From contig NC_081406.1 of NCBI RefSeq assembly GCF_030272615.1, forward strand, positions 399,110,939 through 399,174,938: a DNA stretch of 64,000 nt. Reading direction: 5' to 3'. The DNA comes from Cryptomeria japonica. Its lineage: Eukaryota > Streptophyta > Pinopsida > Cupressales > Cupressaceae. A program made the translations under genes and the position numbers. Shown here in pieces: positions 33,319 through 44,436 of this stretch. Under the pieces are notes generated by a model that saw nothing but the letters and a program-made list of their open reading frames with translations, was not told where the DNA came from and did no database searches. The first letter of the stretch is position 1. Every line of letters begins with the position of its first letter.

Positions 33319-33606
33319 GTTGTTCTTAACTGGCTCTTTAAGGAAGATAGTCAAAATGAGGAGGTAAGACATTGTGAGATTTCCTCAAACCAATATGGTC
33401 CTGGATACAAAATGATTCAACGCATGGGGTACTTAGGTACTGGTTCTTTGGGCAAACAAAAAGAAGGTATTACTGAACCAATTCAGCTACAAACCAAATC
33501 CACAAATGATAAGGCTAGACTGGGTTACAATCCGAAAAAGACATCAGATCAAAAACATGTTTCTAAGTCTAAGTGGCAGAAAAGAATATCGCCTTTAACA
33601 TTATAG
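33319..33606 (+). pseudogene. Element F G-patch-like segment
   Basis: The segment with YKMIQRMGYLGTGSLGKQKEG followed by ARLGYNP fits the G-patch pattern (spaced Gly, aromatic and hydrophobic residues, ending GLG or GY). G-patches are nucleic-acid binding modules found after the protease in some retroelements. A stop at 33604-33606 closes it. 33607-34794 is an acidic, broken spacer (open stretches 33700-33972, 34102-34443, 34465-34728) without known domains. Confidence 0.65.
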
Positions 33607-34794
33607 GAAGTAGACACTCAACAAACAAAAGCAGAGTGTAGAAAAGAGAAAGAGGAATCAACAGTCAAGAAAGAAGAAATAGTCAGTGCTCAATCTTCGA
33701 TGGTATCAACTACAATAATACAGGAAGTTGAGGTCCCTGAGGATATAAGAGATGAAGTAGTAAGAATCAGAGAATTCTTTGTACCATTAAAAGTTCCAAA
33801 CACATATACTGGCAAGCAACAGGTAGATGATTCAAAGCCTGATTCAAACGAGTATGAATGGGGTCTTGACAACCTCTCAAACACATCCACTATAGAAACT
33901 CTAGAAGAGTCTAGCAATGTCATAAATGATGCTCAAGAGTTGATATGCATAAAACTAGAGAAAGAAATATAGGAAATTAGACAAAAGAGACAAGCAAATT
34001 ATGAACAAGGACTGAAAGAAGGAAGAATACCAGAAAGCGTCTCATCTATGTACCCCTATCCTAAAACATAACAAATCGGGTATAGCACTACACAAGAAGA
34101 GTTGGAAGCTACAGAACAAGAGCCAGTTATCAGTCTAGAAGAAGTTGAATGGAGTAGAAGACAACAAATCACAGAAACATCAAAATCATGTCAACAGGTG
34201 TGTCAGATACAAGTGACAAATGAACCACAACATGAAGGAACTTGCAGTATTAAAGATTTTGGTATTGATACCATACATATGCTTACTAAATCACCTGAGG
34301 AAGACTCAGAAACTTCATCCGATGACCTTGATGATTCTAATGACAGTCCTATTCAAGACAATATCTACTCAGCCTCAAATTCTGAATTAGCTGATACAAA
34401 CAATGAAAATCTATCTATTGATCTTATCTTTGTTAAACCATGATATAACATCTAGTCTGGCATAGTGAACGATGTTACAAGTATGTCTATCAGATTAGAT
34501 CGATTAAATATTAACGTGAACTTTAATAATCATGATCTGACTCTTCCTAGTCTCGAGACACTTACGCAAGATATCATTCTGGAACTTGACTTTTCAATCC
34601 ACAACTGTGATAACAATACCGTGAATGCTCTTGAACCTATCCAAGATTTATCTTTAGTACATCCTGAATTGATTGACTGTACTTTACAAAACCAACCCAT
34701 GAATATACCTACTTTTCCCAATGACTAAACATTAGCCTATTATCTCAATACAGTCGAACCTATAGACTCTTCCACCAGTGAACAGATTGAAAAT

Positions 34795-35242
34795 ATGACT
34801 GAAGTGGATATCAAGTATCTTAGTTGCAAAAACCAGAAAAATAAAAATAAAATATCTGATGGCGAAAACCACATTGTGGCAGTGTCAGAATCTAAAAAAG
34901 AGAAAATAAAGGACGTACCTAAAGGTGAAAACCTCTCTAAGGCACCTGAAGGTGAGATACTTGATATACTGCCAAGTCATTTCCAGGAAAGGTCCTCCAT
35001 CTTGATCGAGCCAACTCAGCCAATGAATATTGGGAGTCAAGAGACATCACACATCATTCATGTAGCTCAATCTATATCAGCAAAAGAATTGAAGGAGTTC
35101 ACTCAGCTATTCTTAGAAAAGAAAATAAAATTTGCATGGACGTACTCTGATATGCCAAGCTTGGATCCAGATCTCATTATGCACCATCTTTCAATTACAC
35201 CAGGAGTAAAACCAGTTAAGCAAAAACTCCGTAAGATGCGCC
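34795..35242 (+). pseudogene. Element F reverse transcriptase, N-terminal part
   Basis: Carries the connection to RT: ELKEFTQLFLEKKIKFAWTYSDMPSLDPDLIMHHL, then GVKPVKQKLRKMR. This matches the gypsy RT entry (FAW-x-Y-x-DMPGLDP, KPVKQ-x-RR). Element G interrupts at 35242. The frame continues beyond G at 43238, where the usual ELEKLLKAGFI follows. Confidence 0.9.
35238..35242. other. Target site duplication of element G, left
   Basis: GCGCC here and ACACC at 43233-43237. The two differences are both G versus A and fit decay by methylated-C deamination. Confidence 0.65.
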
Positions 35243-36435
35243 TATTAGGCCCAATATGGAAAGCTAATGTACTGAGAGAGGAGGGGTGAATCAGTACTTC
35301 AAAACTTTTCTTCAACAATAACTTTACTGCTATGCATAAACCGGATAGTGCAATAACATAATATAAAGCTAAAACAAATAGATAACAATCATACATGATT
35401 CACTCCATAACACATATATTTTGGTTACATAGAAACTCTTGGTTAGAGAGAAAAACTGCGGTGGGGATGGCACCCACAACTTCACTACTACAATAATAAA
35501 GGTTGCTCGGTTAGAGCTACATTTTTAGCTATTTTTGATAGCTTACCCTGCTAGGAGTATCAAGATCTGTTAGATCTACCTTGCTAAAGGATTTTACAAC
35601 ACTTAATCTAAATGATGCACCTGGTTAGAGGCTTTACAATTTATAAACTTGATTAGAGTCTTTTACCCTGTTAAAGGTTTCTCTTACAACTTCAAAATAT
35701 TACAATAAAATCATTACAAATATCTACAACTTTACATCTGGAATGTTATAGCAGATTCTATGTGCTCAGAATAAGATTACCTTGCTTATATCATACCTCG
35801 GTAACCCATATAGTAACTCAGTAAACCCTTCTGTTTACTCTATTCTTTGACTGTTCTCTGAAATCCTTCTCGGTGACCTCTGTGTCTCTGTAATAGTCAT
35901 AACACTTAGTGCTTTCACATGTCTTGCTTCATATATTTCTATATCTTCCCTTCTGTCATGCTACATGTATATTTCTGATCTTAATCCATGTTGTATAAAT
36001 AGATCTCTTATGTCAGTTATCCATTCATTGCTTCGATCTTACAAACATGTTTTATCGAATGAATAACCATGCAAAATATTTTATTGGTTAGATGACCTCA
36101 AAATCTTACACAATCTTTAAGTGCAATTTCCAATGTGATAACAGTTCTATGTGCCTCGATCTTGTAACACGTTTTCATATGTATGTCCAGGTTCAATGAA
36201 TCTGGTAACATGTTTCACTCGGTGTATATCAACTTGGTGTGTCATCTTTGCTTCTCGGTAGACATGGAATGATACTCGATAGACAGATCGGTGTATACTA
36301 TGCTCTGAGACTACTTTCTTCTATAACCGACTGGACTATGCATACCGACTGAATATTTCGGTAGAGATAACCGACTTAGAGTATATAGAATAACTTTGAA
36401 CATAAAAACTAATGGCAAGTTGATAAGTAGTAACA
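35243..36435 (-). repeat. Element G 3' LTR (1193 bp)
   Basis: It pairs with 42040-43232; by eye the copies differ at scattered bases. It ends GTAGTAACA. It contains many TCGGTAA-type words. The first bases TATTAGGCCC are a decayed TGTTAGACCC. Confidence 0.93.
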
Positions 36436-36448
36436 ATCTCCCCTTTTG
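36436..36448 (-). other. Polypurine tract of element G
   Basis: On the minus strand TCAAAAGGGGAGAT precedes the LTR start TGTTACTAC. A second similar tract lies at about 36755-36775. 36449-37068 is 3' untranslated sequence with no gene. Confidence 0.8.
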
Positions 36449-37068
36449 ACATTAGTTGAGATGTTTGACAAAAACTACTTTCAAAGTTATAACTCAATAA
36501 TCTATATACTTGCAAAATTCTGACTATACTGACAGTATATACAGTAGTCAATAAAATAATATATCCAGATATACTCCCCTTATCAATATACTATATAAAA
36601 CTCTGATTTTGCATGCTTAGTGATCTGCTCTTGGTCTTTGCTTACTGTTCTGTTCACTGCTCTTGGGTACTCTGCTTACTCTGCCCGGTATACTCCCCCT
36701 GTATACTACACTCCTTGATTGATACTATACTTTGATTCTTTGAATACTATATCACTCCCCCTTTTTGACAAACATCAAAATTTAGTTACCATTCGGTGGT
36801 GGAAACTATTCAAAAATGGATTTATACTTTGTTCATGCTTTGGTGAGTGCGACAGAGAGGGCATCCTTTACACTATCCATTAAGGAATTATGTGCTTGAA
36901 TATCAGCCAATAATTATATTAAGCCATCTAAAGTGCTTCCCTCTATGTGGCTCAGTTTATTTGTTCTTGGACAGATAAAAGATGAGGAAGGAATAATGTC
37001 TGAAGTGTCATTATGTCCATCCTGATCTTGTGTTCTTCATTTCTTAGGTCCAATTGTTGAGCCATTAG

Positions 37069-37665
37069 CTATTGTAACTTTATATAGAAATTTTGAACTA
37101 AATTGGGCTCGGTGGTCAACTTATTAGAGAGATCGGTGATCTCTTTCTCAATTTCTTCTGTTTTATTTTTGATGTCTTTAATGAATAAAGAAAATGTATA
37201 GAGTTTTTGAAATAAATAATGAATGTGCTTGAGTTGAGGGGTCAACTCAGCAATAAATTTGACAAATTTGACTTTGCCAATAGCTATAGCTTTTTGTACT
37301 TCTTCTATCATTTTTGCAGTGAGCTCCTTGTCTTTTAGCTTTCTCAAATATTCTGATGCATCTACTCCAGATGTCTCTATCTTGGTTAGGAGTTCATCCA
37401 GTTGAATGTGGATGGCTGCATATTTTGACACTGTAGCTTCAGGTAGCATATTTGTTAAGAGTGCTTTTACCTTCTGAAGTACTTTATTTTTCTTTTGAAT
37501 GGCCATTTGCTTCTCTTGTTCAGCCTTTGCTTTGCATAGTTCACCGAAATCAATGAGTGCTTGCCCCTTTAATTTGGATATGTCTACATTGGGTAACACT
37601 ATTGGTTTTGATAAATCTATTTTGAAACTATGTTTTTTCATCTTCTTTTCTTTACCTTTCACCAA
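37069..37665 (-). pseudogene. Element G ORF2, C-terminal coiled-coil segment
   Basis: 198 codons, Lys-rich and strongly helical (KAKAEQEKQMAIQKKNKVL, LLTKIETSGVDASEYLRKLK). It ends in a region FSLFIKDIKNKTEEIEKEITDL that aligns with FSLFCADLKKKKKEEVEQEL in element D (about 55200-55270). It is in a different frame from the ORF2 N-terminal block, and 37666-38061 is disrupted. Unknown function; the coiled coil suggests self-association. Confidence 0.72.
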
Positions 37666-38061
37666 CTGAACTAAGACAAGGGCTTGTGAGGCTTGATGAC
37701 CCTCGGTAGGTTGCTCGGTAGAGGCAACACTTTGGTCAGTTTCTTTAGCCTCTATAGTGTCCTTTGGTGTCTCAGTACTTGGTGTCTTAGTCGCAACATT
37801 TACAGTGCTAGAAGGATCCTGAGACGTCTATTCTTGAGTAGTACCTTCTCCTACTGTAGACTTGTGATCTTTGATACCTTTATCCATATCCTAAGGGGTT
37901 TCAGTTGAGACAAGTTGATTGACCGGTGGATAAGGTTGAACTTGTTCCAAGACTGATTCACTAGACACAAGTTTTGCATATGCATTGCCTTCTATCATTT
38001 CCTGTTCCGGTGCCTCTGTATCCATGATATCTTCATCTATTTGAATGGTGTCAGTAGGGTC

Positions 38062-38406
38062 TTACTCAGTAACATCAGGATCTTGCTTGGTGACATCAAC
38101 TATTTCCACGTCAGCTTGCTCATCAGCATCCTTGTTTCTAAAAATTTCCTGCCACTTTTCTTTTGTCTCATTTTCCACTTCAATATACAGCCCATTCATC
38201 AGTTTCAAGTCTTTTTGTTTGACAAGGAACTTTGTGTGGTAGGTTGTCAGATGTTCTTTTATTTTAGCTACTGACATGTCAGGAAGGAGATGTACCAAAC
38301 TTCTTTCTCTGATCCGTTTCTCTGAGTCCAGGGCATATTGCCACCTATTATCAATATGTGCATATAATTCTTTTGGGAGAGAATTAGAGACTTCTAATGG
38401 GACCAA
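38062..38406 (-). pseudogene. Element G ORF2, middle segment
   Basis: 114 codons (LPKELYAHIDNRWQYALDSE, then HLLPDMSVAKIKEHLTTYHT) with mixed charge and helical character, acidic at the end. It occupies the place between the conserved N-terminal block and the C-terminal coiled coil, and is in the frame of the latter. 38407-38726 links it to the 466-codon block through a frameshift. Confidence 0.62.
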
Positions 38407-38726
38407 TCAAAATTTTAGAAGTGTGCAGATGACAACTTCTTTAATTTGTCTCTTTTCATCTACATTTCTGGTTTCATACTTAACATACCTGAATCCTCCA
38501 ATCCACCATATTCTTTTAGATTAGTACAAAAATTTTCAACACTATGTACATTTACCTTCTTGCTCTTGACAATCTGAAATTTGCTTGCATCCTCAGATTC
38601 TCTGTCACTGGACTCTTTTGCCAAAATGAGTCTCCGAGTAGATTTCTTGTAAGTCTTTGTTACCTTAGGAACAATAACACTCTTTGTTTTCTTACTCAGT
38701 GAAGCTGCAGATGCTCTAGTGTTAGG

Positions 38727-40127
38727 TCATTTTGCTGGAGGAGTCAGTGAGGCCTTTGGTGTGTCCTGTTTCTTTCTTTTCAACACTTTTCCCTTAGGCA
38801 ATTCGGTGCTCAGTGTTATAGCTGCCTCTTGGGCTTTAGATTCCTCTTTGGTAATGGCTATAATGCCTTTGATAGGTGTGGAGGAAGAATCTTCTCTGAA
38901 TTTCTCCGATAATGCCTTTATCATCTTCGATGCCTTTCTTGTAGCTTTGGATACTACAATGCTCATTTTTACTTTTTCCTTCACTTCTTCAAAGGTTCCA
39001 TACCTCAGCTCAGTAGCATGCCTTGGAAATGTGAGAAATGCATTGATTTGTTGTTGTGTGATGTCAAAATCAATCTCGTAACCCATAGGTGACAAAGATT
39101 GAGTTATTGGTTCCACAACATTCACATAACAGTAATCAGTGTCTACTTCAAAACATATGTCATCTTTGTATTTTTCCACTAGCTTGGGTGGAATCCCATA
39201 CCTGTTATGCATTTTCTCTTGAAATTTCTTAAAGTAATAATCCATAATATCATTAAAATTATCACCTAGCTTCTTAATGAAGTCATTGATCTGATGGGTG
39301 ATTGGTCGGTGTAGTTCCCAAACAACTTTAACGACTGATGGAAATAATTTTTCAAAATAGAAAAACATGCATACAAGTAGTGATCCAAACTTTAGTGTAT
39401 TAGCCGAGTTGTTCTTCTTCGGCTTCCTCATGGTGTTCAGATTCTCAAACAGGTTTTTCAGCAACACCTCACATAGATCAATTTTCATGCCTTTCTTCAT
39501 AATTTTGTATGCTAAGTCTACTACTACATAGGGTACACTATTTTCCCTTGCCGATTGGAAGAAATAGTAACCTATTACTCTAATGGAAAATTTTAGTTCT
39601 GCATCAGTGACATTGTTCAATTTCAGTCCTCTGCAATTTGATTCTACTCTGGTTAAACTGATCAATTCCCTCTGTGATATCATCTTTTGAGCTCGAGCAT
39701 GATCATAAATAGGATAACCGGTAATCATATGAATGATTTCCTTAGTAATCTTAAACTGTTTCTCTTCTAGCCACATGAAATCATCGTGAACTCTGCTCAG
39801 AACAAACTTGACCCACTGGGGTTTGAACACATGGGGATAGGTTAGGGCTTTAGTTAATCCCTTGATCTTAATATGCTCATACTTGCTATCCAATTTACCA
39901 TCGGTGCACAATTCATCATAGGTGTCTTTGATTTCAACATGACCGAGTTCTTCAACATGACATTTGGTGAAGAATCTCACATCCTCAACTAGTAACACTC
40001 TATCCGGGATGAGTGAAAATGCGGTTTTGTCATCCGGTTCAGATGCAACTTTGGGAGTTAACGAGTATTTTAGTGAGGGATTTTCAACATTCTTAACAAT
40101 GATGGGATTTTGGATCTTAGGTGCCAT
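38727..40127 (-). CDS. Element G ORF2, conserved 466-codon N-terminal block, unknown function
   Basis: The longest intact frame in the window. The start Met at 40127 follows a plausible acceptor (TTTTTATCTAG). Blocks conserved with element D: VKFVLSRVHDDFMWLEEK (residues about 107-124), TLKFGSLLVCMFFYFEKLFP (about 245-265), IKKLGDNFNDIMDYYFKKFQEK, then IPPKLVEKY, FEVDTDYCYVNVVEPIT and a PMGYEIDFD box (about 350). The tail is Lys/Ser/Thr-rich. I see no catalytic motif, signal peptide or membrane span. The layout loosely recalls domains annotated as putative plant transposon proteins, which is a guess. The frame ends at a stop in a Lys/Pro-rich linker and continues shifted downstream. Confidence 0.8.
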   Translation of the reverse strand: MAPKIQNPIIVKNVENPSLKYSLTPKVASEPDDKTAFSLIPDRVLLVEDVRFFTKCHVEELGHVEIKDTYDELCTDGKLDSKYEHIKIKGLTKALTYPHVFKPQWVKFVLSRVHDDFMWLEEKQFKITKEIIHMITGYPIYDHARAQKMISQRELISLTRVESNCRGLKLNNVTDAELKFSIRVIGYYFFQSARENSVPYVVVDLAYKIMKKGMKIDLCEVLLKNLFENLNTMRKPKKNNSANTLKFGSLLVCMFFYFEKLFPSVVKVVWELHRPITHQINDFIKKLGDNFNDIMDYYFKKFQEKMHNRYGIPPKLVEKYKDDICFEVDTDYCYVNVVEPITQSLSPMGYEIDFDITQQQINAFLTFPRHATELRYGTFEEVKEKVKMSIVVSKATRKASKMIKALSEKFREDSSSTPIKGIIAITKEESKAQEAAITLSTELPKGKVLKRKKQDTPKASLTPPAK

Positions 40128-40669
40128 TTGTAGATTCTAGATAAAAACTAACAAAAGATCCCTAGGGTTTGAGGATTTTCAAATGACAGATGCTTCACAC
40201 TTAGCAGATAATAATAACTTGATAAGATCGGTAAACCAACTTAACAATGCATTGAGATTGATGTAAATACCTTGATTTTTGCTTTGTAGGAGGTTTGATC
40301 GCCTTTGAATCGCTTTGCTCTCCTCTCTTGAAAACTTGGTAAGTGAAAATGACCGCGTAAATGCTTTAAGTACACAATATACCTTATCGGGCTCTGTGCA
40401 TGTTAGGTTAAAAATATTAAATGCACTCGGTTCCACTAAACTTTCTTCCCCTTTTTCCGCTACCAAACTTCCTTCATTTACCGACTTGACAGGTTTCCTA
40501 TATTCACCGACTTGACAGATTTCCTGTAAAGTCCTCCAAAAGACTTTGATAGAATTTTCAAACTTACTACTACATCTTAATTATGCAGATTTTGAATTAA
40601 GTACATAATAAAATAGGAACTATTAAGATTTAACCTTGAGAGAATGCAGTCCCTTCATACCTTTACCAA
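40128..40669 (-). promoter_or_regulatory. Element G ORF1-ORF2 spacer with possible promoter and 5' intron
   Basis: Read on the minus strand it has GGAACCGAGTGC, CATTTAATATTTTTAACC, GGTATATTGTG, a GAGAGGAGAGC leader, AAATCAAGGTATTTACATC (donor-like), and TTTTTATCTAG (acceptor-like) just before the ORF2 Met. Similar words occur in order in the spacer of D. The splicing idea is inference. Confidence 0.42.
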
Positions 40670-41977
40670 TTAATTTGGAATAGGAGCACCTAACTCGATA
40701 GGTAAGGTGCTTTCTTCATTTGACACAATTTCCTTCTTTTTCCAAATCATCTTTAATTTTTCTCTTATTTCCTCAGTGTCTTTTCTAGGTTGATCTCTGC
40801 AATCTCTAGCCAAGTGTCCAACTTTGTGGCAATGAAAACATGCCATACCAAGATTTCTCCATGATCTTCGGTTGTTCATCCTAAACCTTATAAAGCAGTT
40901 GGCACTTATATGTCCATATCTTCCACAACATTCACACCATATCCTTGTATTGTAATCCCATGGTACTACAAAATACTGTCGGTAAGGATCTGTGTGAGCT
41001 TGGTAACCTCTAGCATTTGCTTAGTGTGCAGACCACATATAGTTCTTTTGCTTAAGCCAACACTTCTCGGTACTATGTCCATATCTATTGTAGTTTTTAC
41101 AAAACCCTTTGAATTTTGCCTTCTGATAATTGTTAACAGACTTTTTCCTACATTGATTAGATGTGTGACCATATTTATTGCAATTGTAACAATAACCATT
41201 GGACTTAGTGACATTCAGTTGCTTACCTTTTCTGATTTGGCACATGTTGGCAGTATGACTTTGATTTCCACAGTTGATGTTCTTCTTGATTCCATCTTGC
41301 TTTGATGATTCTCCTCTCTCGGTAGAGTCTTTTCCTTTGTAACCGAGTCCTGCATCTTTGTTGGGTCTTCTTGTATTCAATTGCTCATCCAACATTTTTG
41401 ATGCTTCATAACTCTTCTTCAGTGTTTCTTTGGATTTCATCTCTGTTTCATGTTCATTGGTCAACCTTGATACTTCAAGTTTCAATGCTTGATTCTCACC
41501 ATCTTTCAGATTTGTTTCATGATGTGCATAACCTAGTTGATCTAACAGGTTTTGTTGAATTCCAGTCATCCTTGTGATTTCATCATTCTTATAAGATACT
41601 AAGGCTTCAAGTTGTTATTTATCTCTTTCTAGATCTCTTAACTTATCCTTAGTTGTCCTCAATGCATCAAGATTTTCAGTCATCTCTGTGCTGAAATGTT
41701 CATGTTCTCTTTTCATTGCTTTTAGTTGATCAACTAGTGCTTTGTTCTTTTCTTTCAATACTCCAATCATTTCTTCAGTCTCTTCAGATATACTGTTCTC
41801 AGATGATGTCTCAATTTGTTCCACTAACTCTTGAGAGTCTTGCAAATCATTAGATAATCTTCTTCTCACTTTTAGAGATTTTTGCATTTGCCTTTGCATG
41901 TCTTCAATCGCTTGATTAGCATGGTCCATCTCTTCTTGCAGATACACAATTCTCCAAGATTGTTTATAGCCTTCCAT
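40670..41977 (-). pseudogene. Element G ORF1, coiled coil plus zinc-knuckle array
   Basis: One reading frame from the Met at 41977 to 40670 with only two in-frame TAA stops (41615-41617, 41021-41023). The N-terminal 180 residues are a long coiled coil (YLQEEMDHANQAIEDMQRQM ... LDALRTTKDKLRDLERDK). Then come CGNQSHTANMC (first Cys lost), CYNCNKYGHTSNQC (intact), CKNYNRYGHSTEKC (second Cys to Tyr), CECCGRYGHISANC (intact, just after the second stop) and CFHCHKVGHLARDC (intact). Five tandem knuckles are unusual for a copia Gag, which normally has one. Probably a Gag-like RNA-binding protein. Confidence 0.82.
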
Positions 41978-42025
41978 TGATAAGATCTTTCTCTTTAGGC
42001 AGTTAAACCTTTTTCCAAGATTGAA

Positions 42026-42037
42026 GCTCTAATACCA
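42026..42037 (-). other. Element G primer binding site
   Basis: The minus strand reads TGGTATTAGAGC two bases from the LTR end, one difference from TGGTATCAGAGC. Confidence 0.88.
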
Positions 42038-42039
42038 AT

Positions 42040-43232
42040 TGTTAGACCCAATATGGAAAGCTAATGTACTGAGAGGGGAGGGGTGAATGAGTACTTCAAA
42101 ACTTTTCTTCAATAATAACTTTATTGCTATGCATAAACCGGATAGTGCAATAACATAATATAAAGCTAAAACAAATAGATAACATTCATACATGATTCAC
42201 TCCATAACACATATATTTTGGTTATGCAGAAACTCTTGGTTAGAGAGAAAAATTGTGGTGTGGATGGCACCCACAACTTCACTACTGCAATAATAAAGGT
42301 TTATCGGTTAGAGCTACATGTTTAGCTATTTCTAATAGCTTACCCTATTAGGAGTATCAAGATCTACTAGATCTACCTTGCCAAAGGATTTTACAACACT
42401 TAATCTAAATGTTGCACCTGGTTAGAGGCTTTACAATTTATAGACTTGATTAGAGTCTTTTACCCTGTTAAAGGTTTCTCTTACAACTTCAAAATATTAC
42501 AATAAAATCATTACAAATATCTGCAACTTTACATCTGGAATGTTATAGCAGATTCTATGTGCTTAGAATAAGATTACCTTGCTTATATCATACCTCGGTA
42601 ACCCATATAGTAACTTGGTAAACCCTTCTATTTACTTTGTTCTTTGACTGTTATCTGAAATCCTTCTCGGTGACCTCTGTGTCTTTGTAACAGTCATAAC
42701 ACTTAGTGCTTTCACATGTCTTGCTTCATATATTTCTATAGCTTCCCTTCTGTCATGCTACATGTATATTTCTGATCTTAATCCATGTTGTATTAATAGA
42801 TCTCTTATTTCGGTGATCCATTCATTGCTTCAATCTTACAAACATGTTTTATCAAATGAATAACCATGCAAAATATTTTATTGGTTAGATGACCTCAAAA
42901 TCATACACAATCTTTAAGTGCAATTTCCAATGTGATAACGGTTCTATGTGCCTCGATCTTGTAACATGTTTTCATATGTATGTCCAGGTTCAATGAATCT
43001 AGTAACATGTTTCACTCGGTTTATATCAACTCGGTGTGTCATCTTTGTTGCTCGGTAAACATGGAATGATACTCGGTAGATAGCTCGGTGTATACTACGC
43101 TCTGAGACTACTTTCTTCTATAACCAACTGGACTGTGCATACCGACTGAATATTTCGGTAGAGATAATCAACTTAGAGTATATAGAATAACTTTGAACAT
43201 AGGAACTAATGGCAACTTGATAAGTAGTAACA
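42040..43232 (-). repeat. Element G 5' LTR (1193 bp)
   Basis: On the plus strand from TGTTAGACCC to GTAGTAACA. The same length as its partner at 35243-36435. Confidence 0.93.
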
Positions 43233-43237
43233 ACACC

Positions 43238-44016
43238 AGCATGTAGAACTATTAGTCATGGCTGAACTAGAAAAACTGCTCAAAGCTGGATTCATTGGAG
43301 CTATAGATTATGCTGAATGGATTTCAAACATAGTACCTATGTCAAAGGCAGACAAGTCTATCAGAGTTTGTACTGACTTCAAAGATCCTAGCAAAGCATG
43401 TCTAAAGGATGACTTTCCATTACCAAATATTGACATGATAGTCGACATGACTGCTGGGTATGAAATGTACTCACTAATGGATGGATTCTCCAAATACAAT
43501 CAAATTAAAATAGCTCTAGGAGATCAAGAAAAGACAACTTTTACCTATGCATGGGAAACCTTTTGCTAGAACATCATGCCATTTGGGCTAAAGAACACAG
43601 GAGCAACCTATCAAAGAGCAGTTACAACCATCTTTCATGACATGATGCATATGAATATGGAAGATTATGTTGATGACACCTTAGTGAAGACTATAAAAAG
43701 ATCAACGCATATTCAAGAGTTAGGTCCTATACTCGATAGAATGGAAAAGTTCCAACTCTGGTTAAATCCAAAGAAGTGTGCATTCGAAGTGACATTTGGT
43801 AAACTAATTGGCTATATCATTTCAAAGAAGGGCATTGAGGTTGATCCTGAGAAGGTTCTAGCTATAATGGAAATGTCACCTCTGAAGAACATCAGTCAAA
43901 TGAGAAGTCTACAGGGACGTCTCCAATCCATCAGACGATTCATTTCTCAGCTAGCAGACAAAGCTCAACCTTTCACAAAGGTATTGAGAAAAGGAATAAT
44001 ATACAACTGGGAATAG
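43238..44016 (+). pseudogene. Element F reverse transcriptase, catalytic part
   Basis: It resumes after element G: ELEKLLKAGFIGAIDYAEWISNIV, VCTDFKDPSKACLKDDFPLP (first catalytic Asp region), a stop at 43567, MPFGLKNTGATYQRA, then MEDYVDDTLVKT with an intact YVDD, and LNPKKCAFEV and GRLQSIRRFI. These are the seven gypsy RT blocks in order. One in-frame stop lies between the ETFC and MPFGL blocks; otherwise the frame is clean to 44014. Confidence 0.92.
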
Positions 44017-44435
44017 TAGTGCAAACAACATCTTTAGTAGATAAAAGAGTACCTATCAAATCCATCGATATTGATGCCACCGGTTCAGGGTAAACCACTA
44101 ATCTTATATATATCAGCAACTGATTCATCACTAGGGGCACTTCTAGCACAACAGGATGACAACAAAAAGGAATGAGCTATTTATTACATCAGCAAGACAT
44201 TGGTGTCTTATGAAATGAACTACACTAAAATAGAAAAATCATGCTTGGCATTAGTCTTTGCATCACAAAAACTGAGACACTACATGCTAGCACATTCAGT
44301 CAAGCTAGTGGCCAAAATTGATCGACTCAAATATCTTCTCAATAAGGCAACACTTACAAGAAGATTAGCGAAATGGGTCATGATCCTTACAAAGTTTGAT
44401 ATTGAATATGTGGAATGCAAAGCCATAAAAGGATA
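44017..44435 (+). pseudogene. Element F first RNase H domain
   Basis: LILYISATDSSLGALLAQQD (first Asp position) at about 44101, a stop near 44175, then YYISKTLVSYEMNYTKIEKS (Glu position), LALVFASQKLRHYM, then TRRLAKWVMILTKFDIEYV. This is the usual gypsy RNase H order directly after RT. It ends with a stop after AIKG. Confidence 0.88.
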
Positions 44436-44436
44436 G

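Larger units (their letters stand above)
35243..43232 (-). mobile_element. Element G: non-autonomous LTR retrotransposon with ORF1/ORF2
   Basis: Minus-strand element of 7990 bases with LTRs of 1193 bases each (35243-36435 and 42040-43232), inserted in the RT of element F. It has a Met-tRNA primer site with one mismatch, a polypurine tract at 36436, and a 5604-base interior. The interior encodes ORF1 (coiled coil plus a zinc-knuckle array) and ORF2 (a conserved 466-codon N-terminal block followed by coiled-coil blocks). No protease, integrase or RT can be found. The outer left LTR end is TATTAGG in place of TGTTAG. ORF plan and sequence relate it to element D. Confidence 0.9.

Noticed and set aside
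40910-41305. 131-codon plus-strand ORF
   Set aside because: It is the reverse shadow of the zinc-knuckle ORF1 of G, which has clear CCHC motifs on the minus strand.
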